Made by a program: the position numbers and the translations under genes. This document shows, in pieces, positions 7,801 through 14,813 of a stretch of DNA of 17,227 nucleotides. The notes under the pieces were generated by a model, which worked only from the letters and a program-made list of their open reading frames with translations, made no database searches and had not been told where the DNA came from. The DNA comes from Bacteroidales bacterium UBA6248 (lineage in GTDB: Bacteria; Bacteroidota; Bacteroidia; Bacteroidales; Lentimicrobiaceae): positions 1 through 17,227 of the forward strand of contig DJVU01000012.1 in assembly GCA_002441345.1 (NCBI GenBank), read 5' to 3'. Numbering within the stretch: the first letter of the stretch is position 1; each line of letters opens with the position of its first letter.

Positions 7801-9896
7801 TTGAAATTACAGAGGATTATTCCGGAATACACAGATTTTATAAACATGTGGACCTTAACCAGGTAAATGGCATGAAATTCAGGGGTTGCGATTTTAGTGT
7901 ATCGTCTGAGGCACCGGCCATTGCTGATTTTAACCAGGCCATTGCTGGCTACAACGCCGGGTTTAAGGTAGAGGCTATCTGCAATTCTATGACCCTACCC
8001 TGCCCCGAAAACGAATATGACCGAAGCACTTTCACCGGATTTTATTCTGCAATTTATTCAGGTTCAGGAATGTTAAGCTCCTATCCGTTCACCGTTAACC
8101 GGGCCGATTTTAATGGTAATTCCATTGGAATTGAAGTAAACGGTGTAACGCGACAGACCATCCTGTTCAATAATTTCAGTCTTGGGACTAATGCCGGTGA
8201 TGCTGCCGCCTGCACTACAGGTGCATCTTCTTTTGGTATTGATATGGCAGGAAGCAACAGCTTCATCATTGAAGAAAACACTTTTGCCAAGGACGCCGGA
8301 GCACCACAAGGATTGTACGTTGGTATTCGGTGCAAAGACAGCAACACACCCATTGATGTTATCTACCGGAACAGCTTCAACGGCCTTAGTTATGGAAACC
8401 GTGCAGAAGGATTGAACAGGCAAAATCCTTTGCAAGACCAGAACGGCCTTCAGTTTATGTGCGACACCAATCAGAACAATGCCATCGATTTTATTGTAGC
8501 GAAAAAGAATAGCTTAGACAATCCCATGATACATGGTTCTCAGGGCTCACTTAACCTGGAAGCAGGGAATACCTTTTCAGCAAACCCGCTGCCGGAAGGG
8601 AATTTTAAGAATGAAGGCAAGCAGTATGTCAATTATTTTTATCATACCAATCCTCCTGTTTACCATACCGATACTTATGTAGTACCTATTCAGATTTCTA
8701 CAGCCAACACCTGCCCTTCCAACTATGGGGGGATTAATCCGAAAAGCATAGTTTTGGACGAAAGTCAGAAATTACAGCGGGAACTCGATTTTGCTACAAA
8801 CCTCGCAGATTACAATAATGTTAAGGTGTTGTTCGACAATCTGAAAGACGGGGGTAACACTGAAGGGCTGAAAACGGAAGTAACAAGTAGCTGGCCTGAA
8901 GATATGTGGGCGCTCAGGGCAAAACTTCTCGGCGATTCCCCTCACCTTTCAGAAGAGGTGCTTAAAGCTGCCGCTGATAAAACCGATGTTCTTCCCGAAT
9001 CAGTCCTTTTTGAAATTCTCTCGGCCAACCCTGATGAGTTGCGCAAGGAGTCGCTGATCGAATACCTCGAAAACAAGGAACAGCCACTGCCTGCGTACAT
9101 GATTTCCATTTTAAAGCAATTAGCCGGTGGGATTACCTATAAGACCGTGCTGATGCAGGATATGGCCAGGTATGAAGGAGAAAAAACCAAAGCTGCCAAC
9201 GACCTTATCCGTTCCTGTCTGAACGACACCTATATCGATTGGGAATACGTGCGCAATTGGTACGACAACCTGAACACACTGAATGCTGACTACGGGATTG
9301 TTGCGTCCTACATGACTGAAAAGAATTATAGTGCAGCAACAACCATGCTCGATATAATACCGGCTGTGCGCGAACTCGAAGGTAACGATCTGGAAGAGTT
9401 TACAGCCTGCAAAAACCTGATTTTATGGCAGATTCAGCTTGATCAACAGGGTGGAGATATTACAGCATTAGACAGCATCGCAATTAATATGCTACAGGAA
9501 ACAGCCGAAGGCAGCACAGGGATGGCATCTTTAATGGCCAGGGCAATGCTTGAGTATGGTCAGGGTTATCATTTTGGCAAGTGTCTTCCTGAAGCTGAGC
9601 AGGCTTTATATAAAAGCGGAACCTCATGTTCAGGTAAATTTGACACTGGTGTTTCAGTAACAGCCAATCCCAATCCGGCACATACCTGGGTAGCCTTTGA
9701 TTACAGCATCCCGGTAACCTTTACTGGGGCAGGACTGCTCGTTACAGATATTCAGGGAAGGTTGGTTGTTTCTTTCAGGTTATCAGGTAATCAGGGACAA
9801 CAGGTATGGGATACCCGCCAGGTTGAAAAAGGGGTGTATATATATACCCTCAAAGCCGGCGCCGTGAGCAAACAGGGTAAACTTGTTATTCAATAA
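4869..9896 (+). CDS. Giant T9SS-exported protein: VPS10/BNR propeller, beta-helix, helical domain, sorting domain
   Basis: Probably an extracellular or outer-surface protein; the function is not known. The readable frame has 1675 residues from a TTG; the true product is likely 1726 residues from ATG 4717 after correction at the C-run. Order: end of a signal peptide (cleavage near KA|Q, residue 12); a VPS10/sialidase-type propeller (about 100-805) with an Asp-box SEDFGETW at 152-159 and looser copies TTNKGEEW and SVNVGASW, closing with TYGRGVWEIPL near 798; a region with right-handed beta-helix character (about 830-1290) opening ICMPAEAKIIVEPGGKLIVN; a mainly helical region (about 1300-1590); and a T9SS type A sorting domain from VTANPNPA (about 1597) to GKLVIQ. 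No enzyme active site was recognised. Base composition is more AT-rich than fabF or kbl. A strong terminator follows. Confidence 0.88.
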   Translation: MLTIIEFGEVKAQLQTYLNSATPATTFQSIEDKMLPYLDSLKLVTDSAVYYSGSGEYKPYQKFRKIWGPRIGANGTFGSFYSAQANFYNELQPNYNYITEANWLDLGPKKLNYIPGRTGIGPVEAITLFDNGTVESTRYMLACSLMGGLFFSEDFGETWKNGGTDHDPWIQSGCSWAVFHPTDYNTWFASSSGNGTSGQSLWIGNGGIYRTTNKGEEWVQIANHIDLNGHYTTIYKLLIDPADTNVLFAATSKGIYRTTNCNAVATTENPDPVIWERVCDYFTYDLEMKPDDRNVLYAACYTDASNGWQLWRSVDNGLHFYSMPIQPGSVTDNNPKSSSFSIEVSKAKPDFLYADVRASNTHSFYYYDFAVNTNWITIKTGVYSSMGWGHGFGVDQAVNGETLITGGNDIYLQGFTLNGTSITVGYPVHVDVEDVIFHPYNANEIWICTHGGVEKSVNVGASWIPKYEGLGVAMVEQMATAYTDPGLILIGLMHDGVQLTQTPYQKDWKPDWAFLQYFEVDGMMPLIDPVSPQHMWGSGQRGMWRYSPDIMQSSQQISSKGSAYWETRGVLNKQNTSVLFRNKFYSGLLEEVFRSSNRGLSGENVFISNFRNMLPGSTQINILGLRTPFTNGDYLLAWLFNKTASNQVAVYHLFRTTNANAPAGSVVWEEIDIPRHDQISGLDFDPANEDVIYLSYKSSANNNVAEKMIYRIDCNSTGNPPDITHNLPVATSYDNAIAVQKGNNGGIYIATEFGIFYTDNDLLQQTGNEWRLVGNGLPHVIPHSIEINYISNTLRVGTYGRGVWEIPLPCINNEDALVITNNTTWDSYMRLDRSVKVGYMATLTITENARICMPAEAKIIVEPGGKLIVNGGTIKSGCEYPWQGIEVWGNSAQHQWPNSNGTYMQGYVELNDATIENAICALNLWKPGDYSKTGGMVFATNTVFRNNEKSVHALLYRNFHPVNGKEMEYNSWFNNCTFEITEDYSGIHRFYKHVDLNQVNGMKFRGCDFSVSSEAPAIADFNQAIAGYNAGFKVEAICNSMTLPCPENEYDRSTFTGFYSAIYSGSGMLSSYPFTVNRADFNGNSIGIEVNGVTRQTILFNNFSLGTNAGDAAACTTGASSFGIDMAGSNSFIIEENTFAKDAGAPQGLYVGIRCKDSNTPIDVIYRNSFNGLSYGNRAEGLNRQNPLQDQNGLQFMCDTNQNNAIDFIVAKKNSLDNPMIHGSQGSLNLEAGNTFSANPLPEGNFKNEGKQYVNYFYHTNPPVYHTDTYVVPIQISTANTCPSNYGGINPKSIVLDESQKLQRELDFATNLADYNNVKVLFDNLKDGGNTEGLKTEVTSSWPEDMWALRAKLLGDSPHLSEEVLKAAADKTDVLPESVLFEILSANPDELRKESLIEYLENKEQPLPAYMISILKQLAGGITYKTVLMQDMARYEGEKTKAANDLIRSCLNDTYIDWEYVRNWYDNLNTLNADYGIVASYMTEKNYSAATTMLDIIPAVRELEGNDLEEFTACKNLILWQIQLDQQGGDITALDSIAINMLQETAEGSTGMASLMARAMLEYGQGYHFGKCLPEAEQALYKSGTSCSGKFDTGVSVTANPNPAHTWVAFDYSIPVTFTGAGLLVTDIQGRLVVSFRLSGNQGQQVWDTRQVEKGVYIYTLKAGAVSKQGKLVIQ

Positions 9897-9908
9897 TTAT
9901 TAATCATC

Positions 9909-9949
9909 AGGATCATCCCGGGTTTATCCGGGATGATCCTTTTATTCTT
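9909..9949 (+). terminator. Strong intrinsic terminator after the giant T9SS gene
   Basis: A perfect 12-bp stem, GGATCATCCCGG (9910-9921) with CCGGGATGATCC (9928-9939), extended by A9909/T9940, has a six-base loop and is followed by the T-rich tract TTTTTATTCTT. It ends only seven bases before the ATG of the next gene. Confidence 0.9.
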
Positions 9950-9955
9950 ATTGCA

Positions 9956-11836
9956 ATGCAGCATTTTGCTTTACACATACTGTTTTCCCTTCTTTTGCTC
10001 AATTACGGCTATGCCCAGAACAATAAAATAGTGTGGCAGCAATGCCTGGGTGATGATGAGGTAGCGTATTATTATTCCGCTACCCGCATTCAGGACGGGT
10101 ATTTTCTCACCTTAGGAATCAGTTCAGGAGAAGAGGCAACCAATTATCATGGAGATTCTGATATCTGGGTATTGCGCACCGATACGCTGCACAATGTGCT
10201 TTGGGAAAAATGCTATGGCGGATCAGATACGGATAATCCACGCAAGATTGTGCCCATTACCGATTCTACCTTCTATATATTCGGTTCAGCTTGGTCGCTC
10301 GACGGGGATGTTCAATCGGGCACCAACGGGTTTAACGATGTGTGGGTGATAAAAATTAACGGGCAGGGCGATATACTGTGGGAGCAAACGTATGGTTCGC
10401 CCTATTACGACATCATGAATGATCTCATTGTTACCCCCGATGGCGGTTTTGTGTTTGTTGACCGTATTGATAACCCGGGCGGTGACATTACCCAGTTTTA
10501 CGGCGCTTACGATGTATGGATGTGCAAGTGCGATGCCGACGGCAACATAGAATGGCAAAAAACCCTGGGTAGCGAAGGCCTCGATAACGGGGTGTCGCTG
10601 ATCATAAACCGGCGCGGCAACATCATGATGGTGGGCCAGGTTCAATACCACGGGGGCATGGTTACCTGCTACCCGCAGGGGGCTATCGGTAATGTCTGGC
10701 TGGTTGAGCTCGATATGCAGGGCGATATCCTGTGGCAGGAATGCTATGGCGGCAGCGATTACGAAGCTGGTATTAATATAATAGAGGTTGATTCAGGCTA
10801 TATTTTTACCGCAGTTTCATATTCAAACGATGGTGATGTAAGCGGGCATCATCAGCCTACTGGTCTGGGTGGGAAAACAGATATCTGGGTGGTGAAAATT
10901 GATACCCTGGGTAGCATTGTCTGGCAACGATGCCTTGGAGGAACTGATTATGATTCTCCCTATGCCCTTTTTACTAATACTTCTGAAGAAATCCTGGTTT
11001 TTGGCGATACATTTTCAAACGATGGTGATGTTGCAGGCAATCATTCATATCCAGGCAGATTGGATATATGGCTTGCCAGGCTTGATTCCAGCGGTACATT
11101 AATAAGTCAGCAGTGTTTTGGTGGGTTAGGTGATGAGCGAATGAACAACCATTCTGTGTCGAAAATTAACGATTACCGGTATATTATAGCGAGTGAAGCA
11201 AAGGCGCCCAACAACAACGATGTGCAATGCACCTTCTATGGGGGTGATTTTCCGGAAGATGCCTGGTTTTTCGAGATCAAGGATTGCGGTTATTATGCCC
11301 CGGCCATTCCGTCGCAACCCCAGGGTCCTGTATGGGTTTACACCTCTTTAACTTCACAAAGCAGCTACACCCTGCCAGTGGCGGCCTATTCAAACGGGTA
11401 TGTATGGGAGCTTTCGCCAGCGACTGCCGGTACACTATACTCCGATAGCACTACGGCTATTGTTACCTGGAGCAACACCTTTAAGGGCACAGCCGCAATC
11501 AGGGCCTTTAACTTCAATGATTGCGGCAGCAGCGCCTGGAGCGATACATTGTATGTGCATGTTGATACTACACTTTCAATTCATGAACCCTCAGCAATTG
11601 CATTAAAAGTTTATCCCAATCCCGCCGGTAATTTTGTTGTTTTTGAAATGCAAAACGCAAATATACAAGGTTCAATTGTCATCTCCGATATCACCGGCCG
11701 GCCGGTAGCCACGTTGCCGCTAACCGGCCAAAAAACGGTATGGCAAACCGAAGGGGTAAAGCCAGGAGTATACTTGTACCGCCTGCAAACCGGGCAGGGC
11801 AGCGCATGTGGTAAATTAATGGTTGCACCCTGGTAG
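9956..11836 (+). CDS. T9SS-exported seven-repeat propeller protein with PKD-like domain
   Basis: Secreted protein of unknown role, 626 residues. The signal peptide MQHFALHILFSLLLLNYGYAQ cleaves after A20. Residues about 25-450 hold seven copies of a motif of the form DIWVxKxDxxGxIxWxxxxGGSxxDxxxxI...GYIxxGxxxSxDGDV (for example ILWEQTYGS, IVWQRCLGG), which fits a seven-bladed propeller. A PKD/Ig-like domain follows (about 455-545, with YVWELSPATAGTL). The sorting domain runs from LKVYPNPAGNF (about 549) to GKLMVAPW. It starts just beyond the terminator of the preceding gene, so there is little room for a promoter of its own. No catalytic residues were recognised. The 3' sorting-domain DNA shares a near-identical patch with the next gene. 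Confidence 0.9.
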   Translation: MQHFALHILFSLLLLNYGYAQNNKIVWQQCLGDDEVAYYYSATRIQDGYFLTLGISSGEEATNYHGDSDIWVLRTDTLHNVLWEKCYGGSDTDNPRKIVPITDSTFYIFGSAWSLDGDVQSGTNGFNDVWVIKINGQGDILWEQTYGSPYYDIMNDLIVTPDGGFVFVDRIDNPGGDITQFYGAYDVWMCKCDADGNIEWQKTLGSEGLDNGVSLIINRRGNIMMVGQVQYHGGMVTCYPQGAIGNVWLVELDMQGDILWQECYGGSDYEAGINIIEVDSGYIFTAVSYSNDGDVSGHHQPTGLGGKTDIWVVKIDTLGSIVWQRCLGGTDYDSPYALFTNTSEEILVFGDTFSNDGDVAGNHSYPGRLDIWLARLDSSGTLISQQCFGGLGDERMNNHSVSKINDYRYIIASEAKAPNNNDVQCTFYGGDFPEDAWFFEIKDCGYYAPAIPSQPQGPVWVYTSLTSQSSYTLPVAAYSNGYVWELSPATAGTLYSDSTTAIVTWSNTFKGTAAIRAFNFNDCGSSAWSDTLYVHVDTTLSIHEPSAIALKVYPNPAGNFVVFEMQNANIQGSIVISDITGRPVATLPLTGQKTVWQTEGVKPGVYLYRLQTGQGSACGKLMVAPW

Positions 11837-11990
11837 GGCAGGTAAAAAGCTCAAAGCACAAAGTTAAAAGTCTCAAGCGACAACAGTTTGTGTGGAAGGC
11901 CTACTGCCTGACAAAAATGCCGTGCGCAGGCAGAGGGCTAAAGAACACAACTCGTTAAAAGTTCATTATTCACGTTAAACACGCAAAACC
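11837..11990 (+). other. Spacer between the two smaller T9SS genes, with a hairpin
   Basis: No coding frame. CTGCCTG (11904-11910) pairs with CAGGCAG (11927-11933), and outer GCC/GGC pairs extend it past a two-base mismatch. There is no T-run, so it is at best a weak terminator. No TAnnTTTG promoter motif was found before the next ATG. The word AGCTCAAAGCA here also appears after the following gene near 13015. Confidence 0.5.
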
Positions 11991-12989
11991 ATGAATACAA
12001 CGCAAAAAGAAATAAGCATCATTATTATGGTGTTCACGCTGATGGCCCCGGCTTATATAAACGCCCAAACCTATATGCCGCTACCTGACTCAAATGCAAC
12101 ATGGATTATCCAATCCGGAAATAGTGAGGTGCAGGATTGTAAAAAAATCTTTATTCCTGATATTGAACGTGATACAATAATTAATGGACTTGCCTATGTT
12201 AAATTAATGGTCATGGGTGCAGTTTTTCATGGGCCCTGGACGCCACCTCCCGCTCCTTCTCATTATTATGGACCTGGTTATTATGGTGCATACCGCAGCG
12301 ATGATTCAGGCCGTTCATATATAAAATTTCCTGATGACAGCTGGGAATTGGGGGATGAAGAAATTCTGTTGATGGACCTTACTGTTGAGGTAGGGGATAC
12401 AATAAAGCAACTACCAACTTCTGAATTTGGTTATGATTATATTAATTCTGACTTTTTGGTAGATTCAATTGATTATGTATTAAATGGTCCTTATACCCGA
12501 AAAAGAATTATGCTGAAGGATTTGAATCCGCAGTGGGGAATGGAATGTGATTTTCACTGGGTTGAAGGACTTGGGAATGTATCTTCGGGTTTTCAAAATG
12601 TAGTTGGATGTGGTTTAGATAATGTTACGTTAAATTGCATAAGCATTAATGATAGTATTTTTTTGGATGGTAGTTATATATGGGCAGATCCTGTTTCCGG
12701 CAATTGTTATTATCCTTATACAAATGCAATAAACCAGGAAGAAATCAGATTGCCGTTATTGGTATATCCTTCACCAGCCAGTGACTATGTTATTTTTGAA
12801 CTCAACACAAATGACAGAAACGGCATGGTTACCATTGCCGATATCACCGGCCGCCCGGTAGCCACGTTGCCGCTAACCGGCCTAAAATCGATATGGCAAA
12901 CCGATGGAAAAAAGCCGGGTTTGTATTTGTACCGGCTGCAAACCAAGGAGGGGAGTGCAAGCGGGAAATTGTTGATTGCCCCGTTGTAA
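11991..12989 (+). CDS. T9SS-exported protein of unknown function
   Basis: 332 residues. A signal peptide with core IIIMVFTLMAPAYINAQ cleaves near A25. The middle (26-250) belongs to no family I can name; phrases such as VGDTIKQLP, YTRKRIML and HWVEGLGNVSSGF recur in uncharacterised Bacteroidota exported proteins, to my recollection. A Pro/Tyr/Gly-rich loop lies at 81-101 (GPWTPPPAPSHYYGPGYYGAY region). The sorting domain begins at LLVYPSPASDY (about 255) and ends GKLLIAPL. Cysteines in the mature part could form disulfides. The sorting domain is nearly identical in part to that of the gene upstream, pointing to a shared recent origin of the tails but not the bodies. Confidence 0.88.
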   Translation: MNTTQKEISIIIMVFTLMAPAYINAQTYMPLPDSNATWIIQSGNSEVQDCKKIFIPDIERDTIINGLAYVKLMVMGAVFHGPWTPPPAPSHYYGPGYYGAYRSDDSGRSYIKFPDDSWELGDEEILLMDLTVEVGDTIKQLPTSEFGYDYINSDFLVDSIDYVLNGPYTRKRIMLKDLNPQWGMECDFHWVEGLGNVSSGFQNVVGCGLDNVTLNCISINDSIFLDGSYIWADPVSGNCYYPYTNAINQEEIRLPLLVYPSPASDYVIFELNTNDRNGMVTIADITGRPVATLPLTGLKSIWQTDGKKPGLYLYRLQTKEGSASGKLLIAPL

Positions 12990-13129
12990 TTTGTAGAGTC
13001 ACCCTGCCTCGGCAAGCTCAAAGCAGACAGATCAGGCCCAAAGGACAGAGGCTTGAATCGGGAGCCATGACCCAACAGGGGACTTAGGTCGTTCACACGC
13101 ATCAGAAAATAAGATGCGCGCTAACATGA

Positions 13130-13165
13130 GCCGACTCCGCCGGATACGAGTGCGGCGATTTACAT
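13130..13165 (-). pseudogene. mnmA: Fragment of a second mnmA 5' end
   Basis: Read on the minus strand from CAT 13163-13165 the codons are M, stop, I, A, A, L, V, S, G, G, V, G. This matches MNIAALVSGGVD of the intact mnmA. At base level about 31 of the first 36 positions agree, including silent third positions, so the two share recent ancestry. A stop at codon 2 and loss of similarity after about codon 14 show it is dead. A TAATTTTG motif lies 44 bases upstream. It has the same orientation as the intact gene. Confidence 0.75.
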
Positions 13166-13208
13166 GTAGTGGTTTCGGATTTCGGATTGCCTGATTTCTC
13201 AGCATTTG

Positions 13209-13216
13209 CAAAATTA
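13209..13216 (-). promoter_or_regulatory. -7-like motif upstream of the mnmA fragment
   Basis: Minus-strand TAATTTTGC is identical to the motif before the intact mnmA (4320-4327), but sits only about 44 bases from the start instead of 104. The sequence between motif and start does not match the other copy. Likely a leftover; no good -33 was seen. Confidence 0.3.
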
Positions 13217-13396
13217 CATTAAAAAAATGACAGCCTCCGCTGTTTGCAGATGCTATCTGCGGATCAGAAAACCCAAAGTCAATAAAAGAAGACCCGACAA
13301 ACTAAATTTGAAAAATTGTCAGATCACCTCAACGGAGATTAGTCAGGATAGCTGACAGGAAGAAATAGAAAAACTATAAATCCGAAAAGTCAATGT

Positions 13397-13436
13397 AAAA
13401 AAAGACCTAACAAGTTAAAAGAAAACTTGTTAGGTC
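13397..13436 (-). terminator. Intrinsic terminator of the threonine dehydrogenase gene
   Basis: GACCTAACAAGTT (13404-13416) and AACTTGTTAGGTC (13424-13436) form a perfect 13-bp stem with a seven-base loop. On the minus strand seven T follow (13397-13403). It lies 164 bases beyond the stop codon. Confidence 0.9.
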
Positions 13437-13510
13437 ATCTCATTGGAAATTGGTTCTGATTGCGATTGGGAACGGAATTCAGAAGTAAAAGATCAGAAGT
13501 TAAAATTATC

Positions 13511-13598
13511 AATCCGAAATCCGCAATCTACCGTGAGACGGCGAGAGCCGGATAACGAGACAAGTAAAATCAGAAATCCGAAATCAGAAATCCGAAAT
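13511..13598. repeat. Short AATCCGAAATC-type repeats
   Basis: AATCCGAAATCCGCAATC lies at 13511-13528, and a 14-base unit AAATCAGAAATCCG is repeated exactly in tandem at 13567-13580 and 13581-13594, followed by a partial third copy. The inverted form TTTCGGATTTCGGAT is at 13173-13187 and AAATCCGAAAAG at 13378-13389. Confidence 0.7.
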
Positions 13599-13599
13599 T

Positions 13600-14562
13600 T
13601 TAGATCAGTCCTTTCGCATGTTTCTCGCCGATCACCTTCAGCATATCTTCGGTCATGGCGCGGAGGTTCCATTTCGGGTTCCAGCCCCATTCATGGCGGG
13701 CGCAGCTATCGTCCATGCTGTTGGGCCACGAATTGGCGATGGCCTGTTTCATGGGATCAACATTGTAGGTCATTTCGAAACCGGGAATATGCTTTTTAAT
13801 CTCTGCGGCAATAATCTCCGGATCGAAACTCATGGCGGTCACGTTAAAGGAGTTCCTGTGCTTCAGTTTTGAAGGATCGGCTTCCATCAGGTCGATGGCG
13901 GCTTCGATGGCATCGGGCATGTACATCATATCGAGGAAGGTGCCGGCGCCCAGCGGACAGGTGAACTTCTTATGTTTGATGGCCTCATAATAAATTTCAA
14001 CGGCGTAATCGGTGGTGCCGCCGCCGGGCAGGGTAACGTTTGAAATAATGCCCGGGTAACGGACCGAACGCGTGTCCACGCCAAAACGTTTGAAATAGTA
14101 ATCGCTCAGCAGTTCACCGGCAACTTTAGAAACGCCGTACATGGTCTGTGGACGCATGATCGTATCCTGTGGGGTATTGTCGAGGGGAGTGCCACCGCCA
14201 AAAGCACCGATGGAGCTGGGGGTTGAAACGGCGCAGCCATATTCGCGGGCTACCTCAAGGCAGTTCATCAGTCCGCCGATGCCGATATTCCAGGCAACCT
14301 GGGGTTTGCTTTCACCCACTGCCGAGAGAATAGCTGCCAGGTTATAGATAGTGTCTATTTTATATTTTTTAACTACACCAGCAATCTGCTGGGCATTGGT
14401 GGCGTCAACCACCTCAGCGGGGCCCGATTCCAGCAGTTCGCCGGTGGGTAAGGTTGAGCGGTATCCGGCAACCACATTGCCGTTGCCATATCTTTTGCGA
14501 AGTTCAAGGGTGAGTTCTGATCCGATCTGGCCCACCGAGCCAATTACCAAAATGTTTTTCAT
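13600..14562 (-). CDS. L-threonine 3-dehydrogenase, short-chain (epimerase-like) type
   Basis: Oxidises L-threonine to 2-amino-3-oxobutyrate with NAD+ in the cytoplasm. The 320-residue protein is an extended short-chain dehydrogenase: the nucleotide-binding motif GSVGQIG (G8, G11, G14), the catalytic YGVSK (Y142, K146) and serines in STPSSIGAFG (113-117). Phrases such as RYPGIIS, GGGTTDYAVEIYY and WPNSMDD fit the threonine dehydrogenase branch known from Bacteroidota, trypanosomes and mammals rather than the zinc-dependent E. coli Tdh. The divergent neighbour kbl carries out the next step, which strongly supports this over a nucleotide-sugar epimerase. It has its own promoter, a palindrome between promoter and ATG, and a strong terminator. 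Confidence 0.88.
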   Translation of the reverse strand: MKNILVIGSVGQIGSELTLELRKRYGNGNVVAGYRSTLPTGELLESGPAEVVDATNAQQIAGVVKKYKIDTIYNLAAILSAVGESKPQVAWNIGIGGLMNCLEVAREYGCAVSTPSSIGAFGGGTPLDNTPQDTIMRPQTMYGVSKVAGELLSDYYFKRFGVDTRSVRYPGIISNVTLPGGGTTDYAVEIYYEAIKHKKFTCPLGAGTFLDMMYMPDAIEAAIDLMEADPSKLKHRNSFNVTAMSFDPEIIAAEIKKHIPGFEMTYNVDPMKQAIANSWPNSMDDSCARHEWGWNPKWNLRAMTEDMLKVIGEKHAKGLI

Positions 14563-14585
14563 GGGTTTACGTAGGTTTATTTGTT

Positions 14586-14601
14586 TGTTAACCGGTTAAC
14601 A
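14586..14601. promoter_or_regulatory. 16-bp perfect palindrome, candidate operator
   Basis: TGTTAACCGGTTAACA is fully self-complementary. It lies 24 bases before the threonine dehydrogenase ATG and just downstream of the predicted transcription start, where a bound repressor would block transcription. The central CG with symmetric arms resembles LacI-type operators in shape; the regulator itself is not in the window. Confidence 0.5.
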
Positions 14602-14611
14602 GCAAGTGCGG

Positions 14612-14642
14612 CAAATGTACAATAATTTGCAGAATCACAAAA
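14612..14642 (-). promoter_or_regulatory. Promoter of the threonine dehydrogenase gene
   Basis: On the minus strand the -33 TTTTG (14638-14642) is followed after 18 bases by the -7 TACATTTG (14612-14619), a full match to the Bacteroidota pattern TTTG-N19-TAnnTTTG. The start of transcription should be near 14605, giving a leader of about 40 nt. Confidence 0.7.
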
Positions 14643-14732
14643 GTTTGATCAACTTTCATATCGTTGCATTTCAGGGTATTCAGACTGATTATAAACAGGC
14701 TGAAAATCACTGCTAAATATTTGCAAAATCCC

Positions 14733-14762
14733 TTTTCCTGAAATTCAAAAGTGATATCTTTG
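14733..14762 (+). promoter_or_regulatory. Promoter of kbl
   Basis: The -7 element TATCTTTG (14755-14762), followed by C, is a perfect TAnnTTTG match. A TTTTCC at 14733-14738, 16 bases upstream, is a plausible but imperfect -33. The leader to the ATG would be about 45 nt. No palindrome like that of the divergent gene is present on this side. Confidence 0.6.
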
Positions 14763-14813
14763 CGCCACTGTTATTCCATAAACAAACAACTGTAACTTTA
14801 AAAATAATACACT

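Larger units (their letters stand above)
12990..13599. other. Non-coding region after the T9SS island
   Basis: No credible gene. It contains, in order: the word AGCTCAAAGCA near 13015; a small hairpin CGCATC/GATGCG (13098-13118) with no T-run; a dead mnmA start (13130-13165); repeats of AATCCGAAAT type; a hairpin GCAGAT/ATCTGC (13246-13260); and the minus-strand terminator at 13397-13436. No terminator for the plus-strand T9SS gene was recognised. Confidence 0.7.

Noticed and set aside
12893..13087. 64-codon plus-strand frame over the end of the third T9SS gene
   Set aside because: Overlaps the sorting domain in another frame and runs into non-coding sequence; no support.
13511..13598. CRISPR array
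   Set aside because: Repeat units are 10-18 bases, irregularly spaced and partly tandem without spacers; no cas gene nearby.
13443..13799. 118-codon plus-strand open frame overlapping the end of the threonine dehydrogenase gene
   Set aside because: Its first part is made of the short intergenic repeats and the rest is antisense to a well-supported gene; the protein is low-complexity Arg/Ser-rich with no family resemblance.
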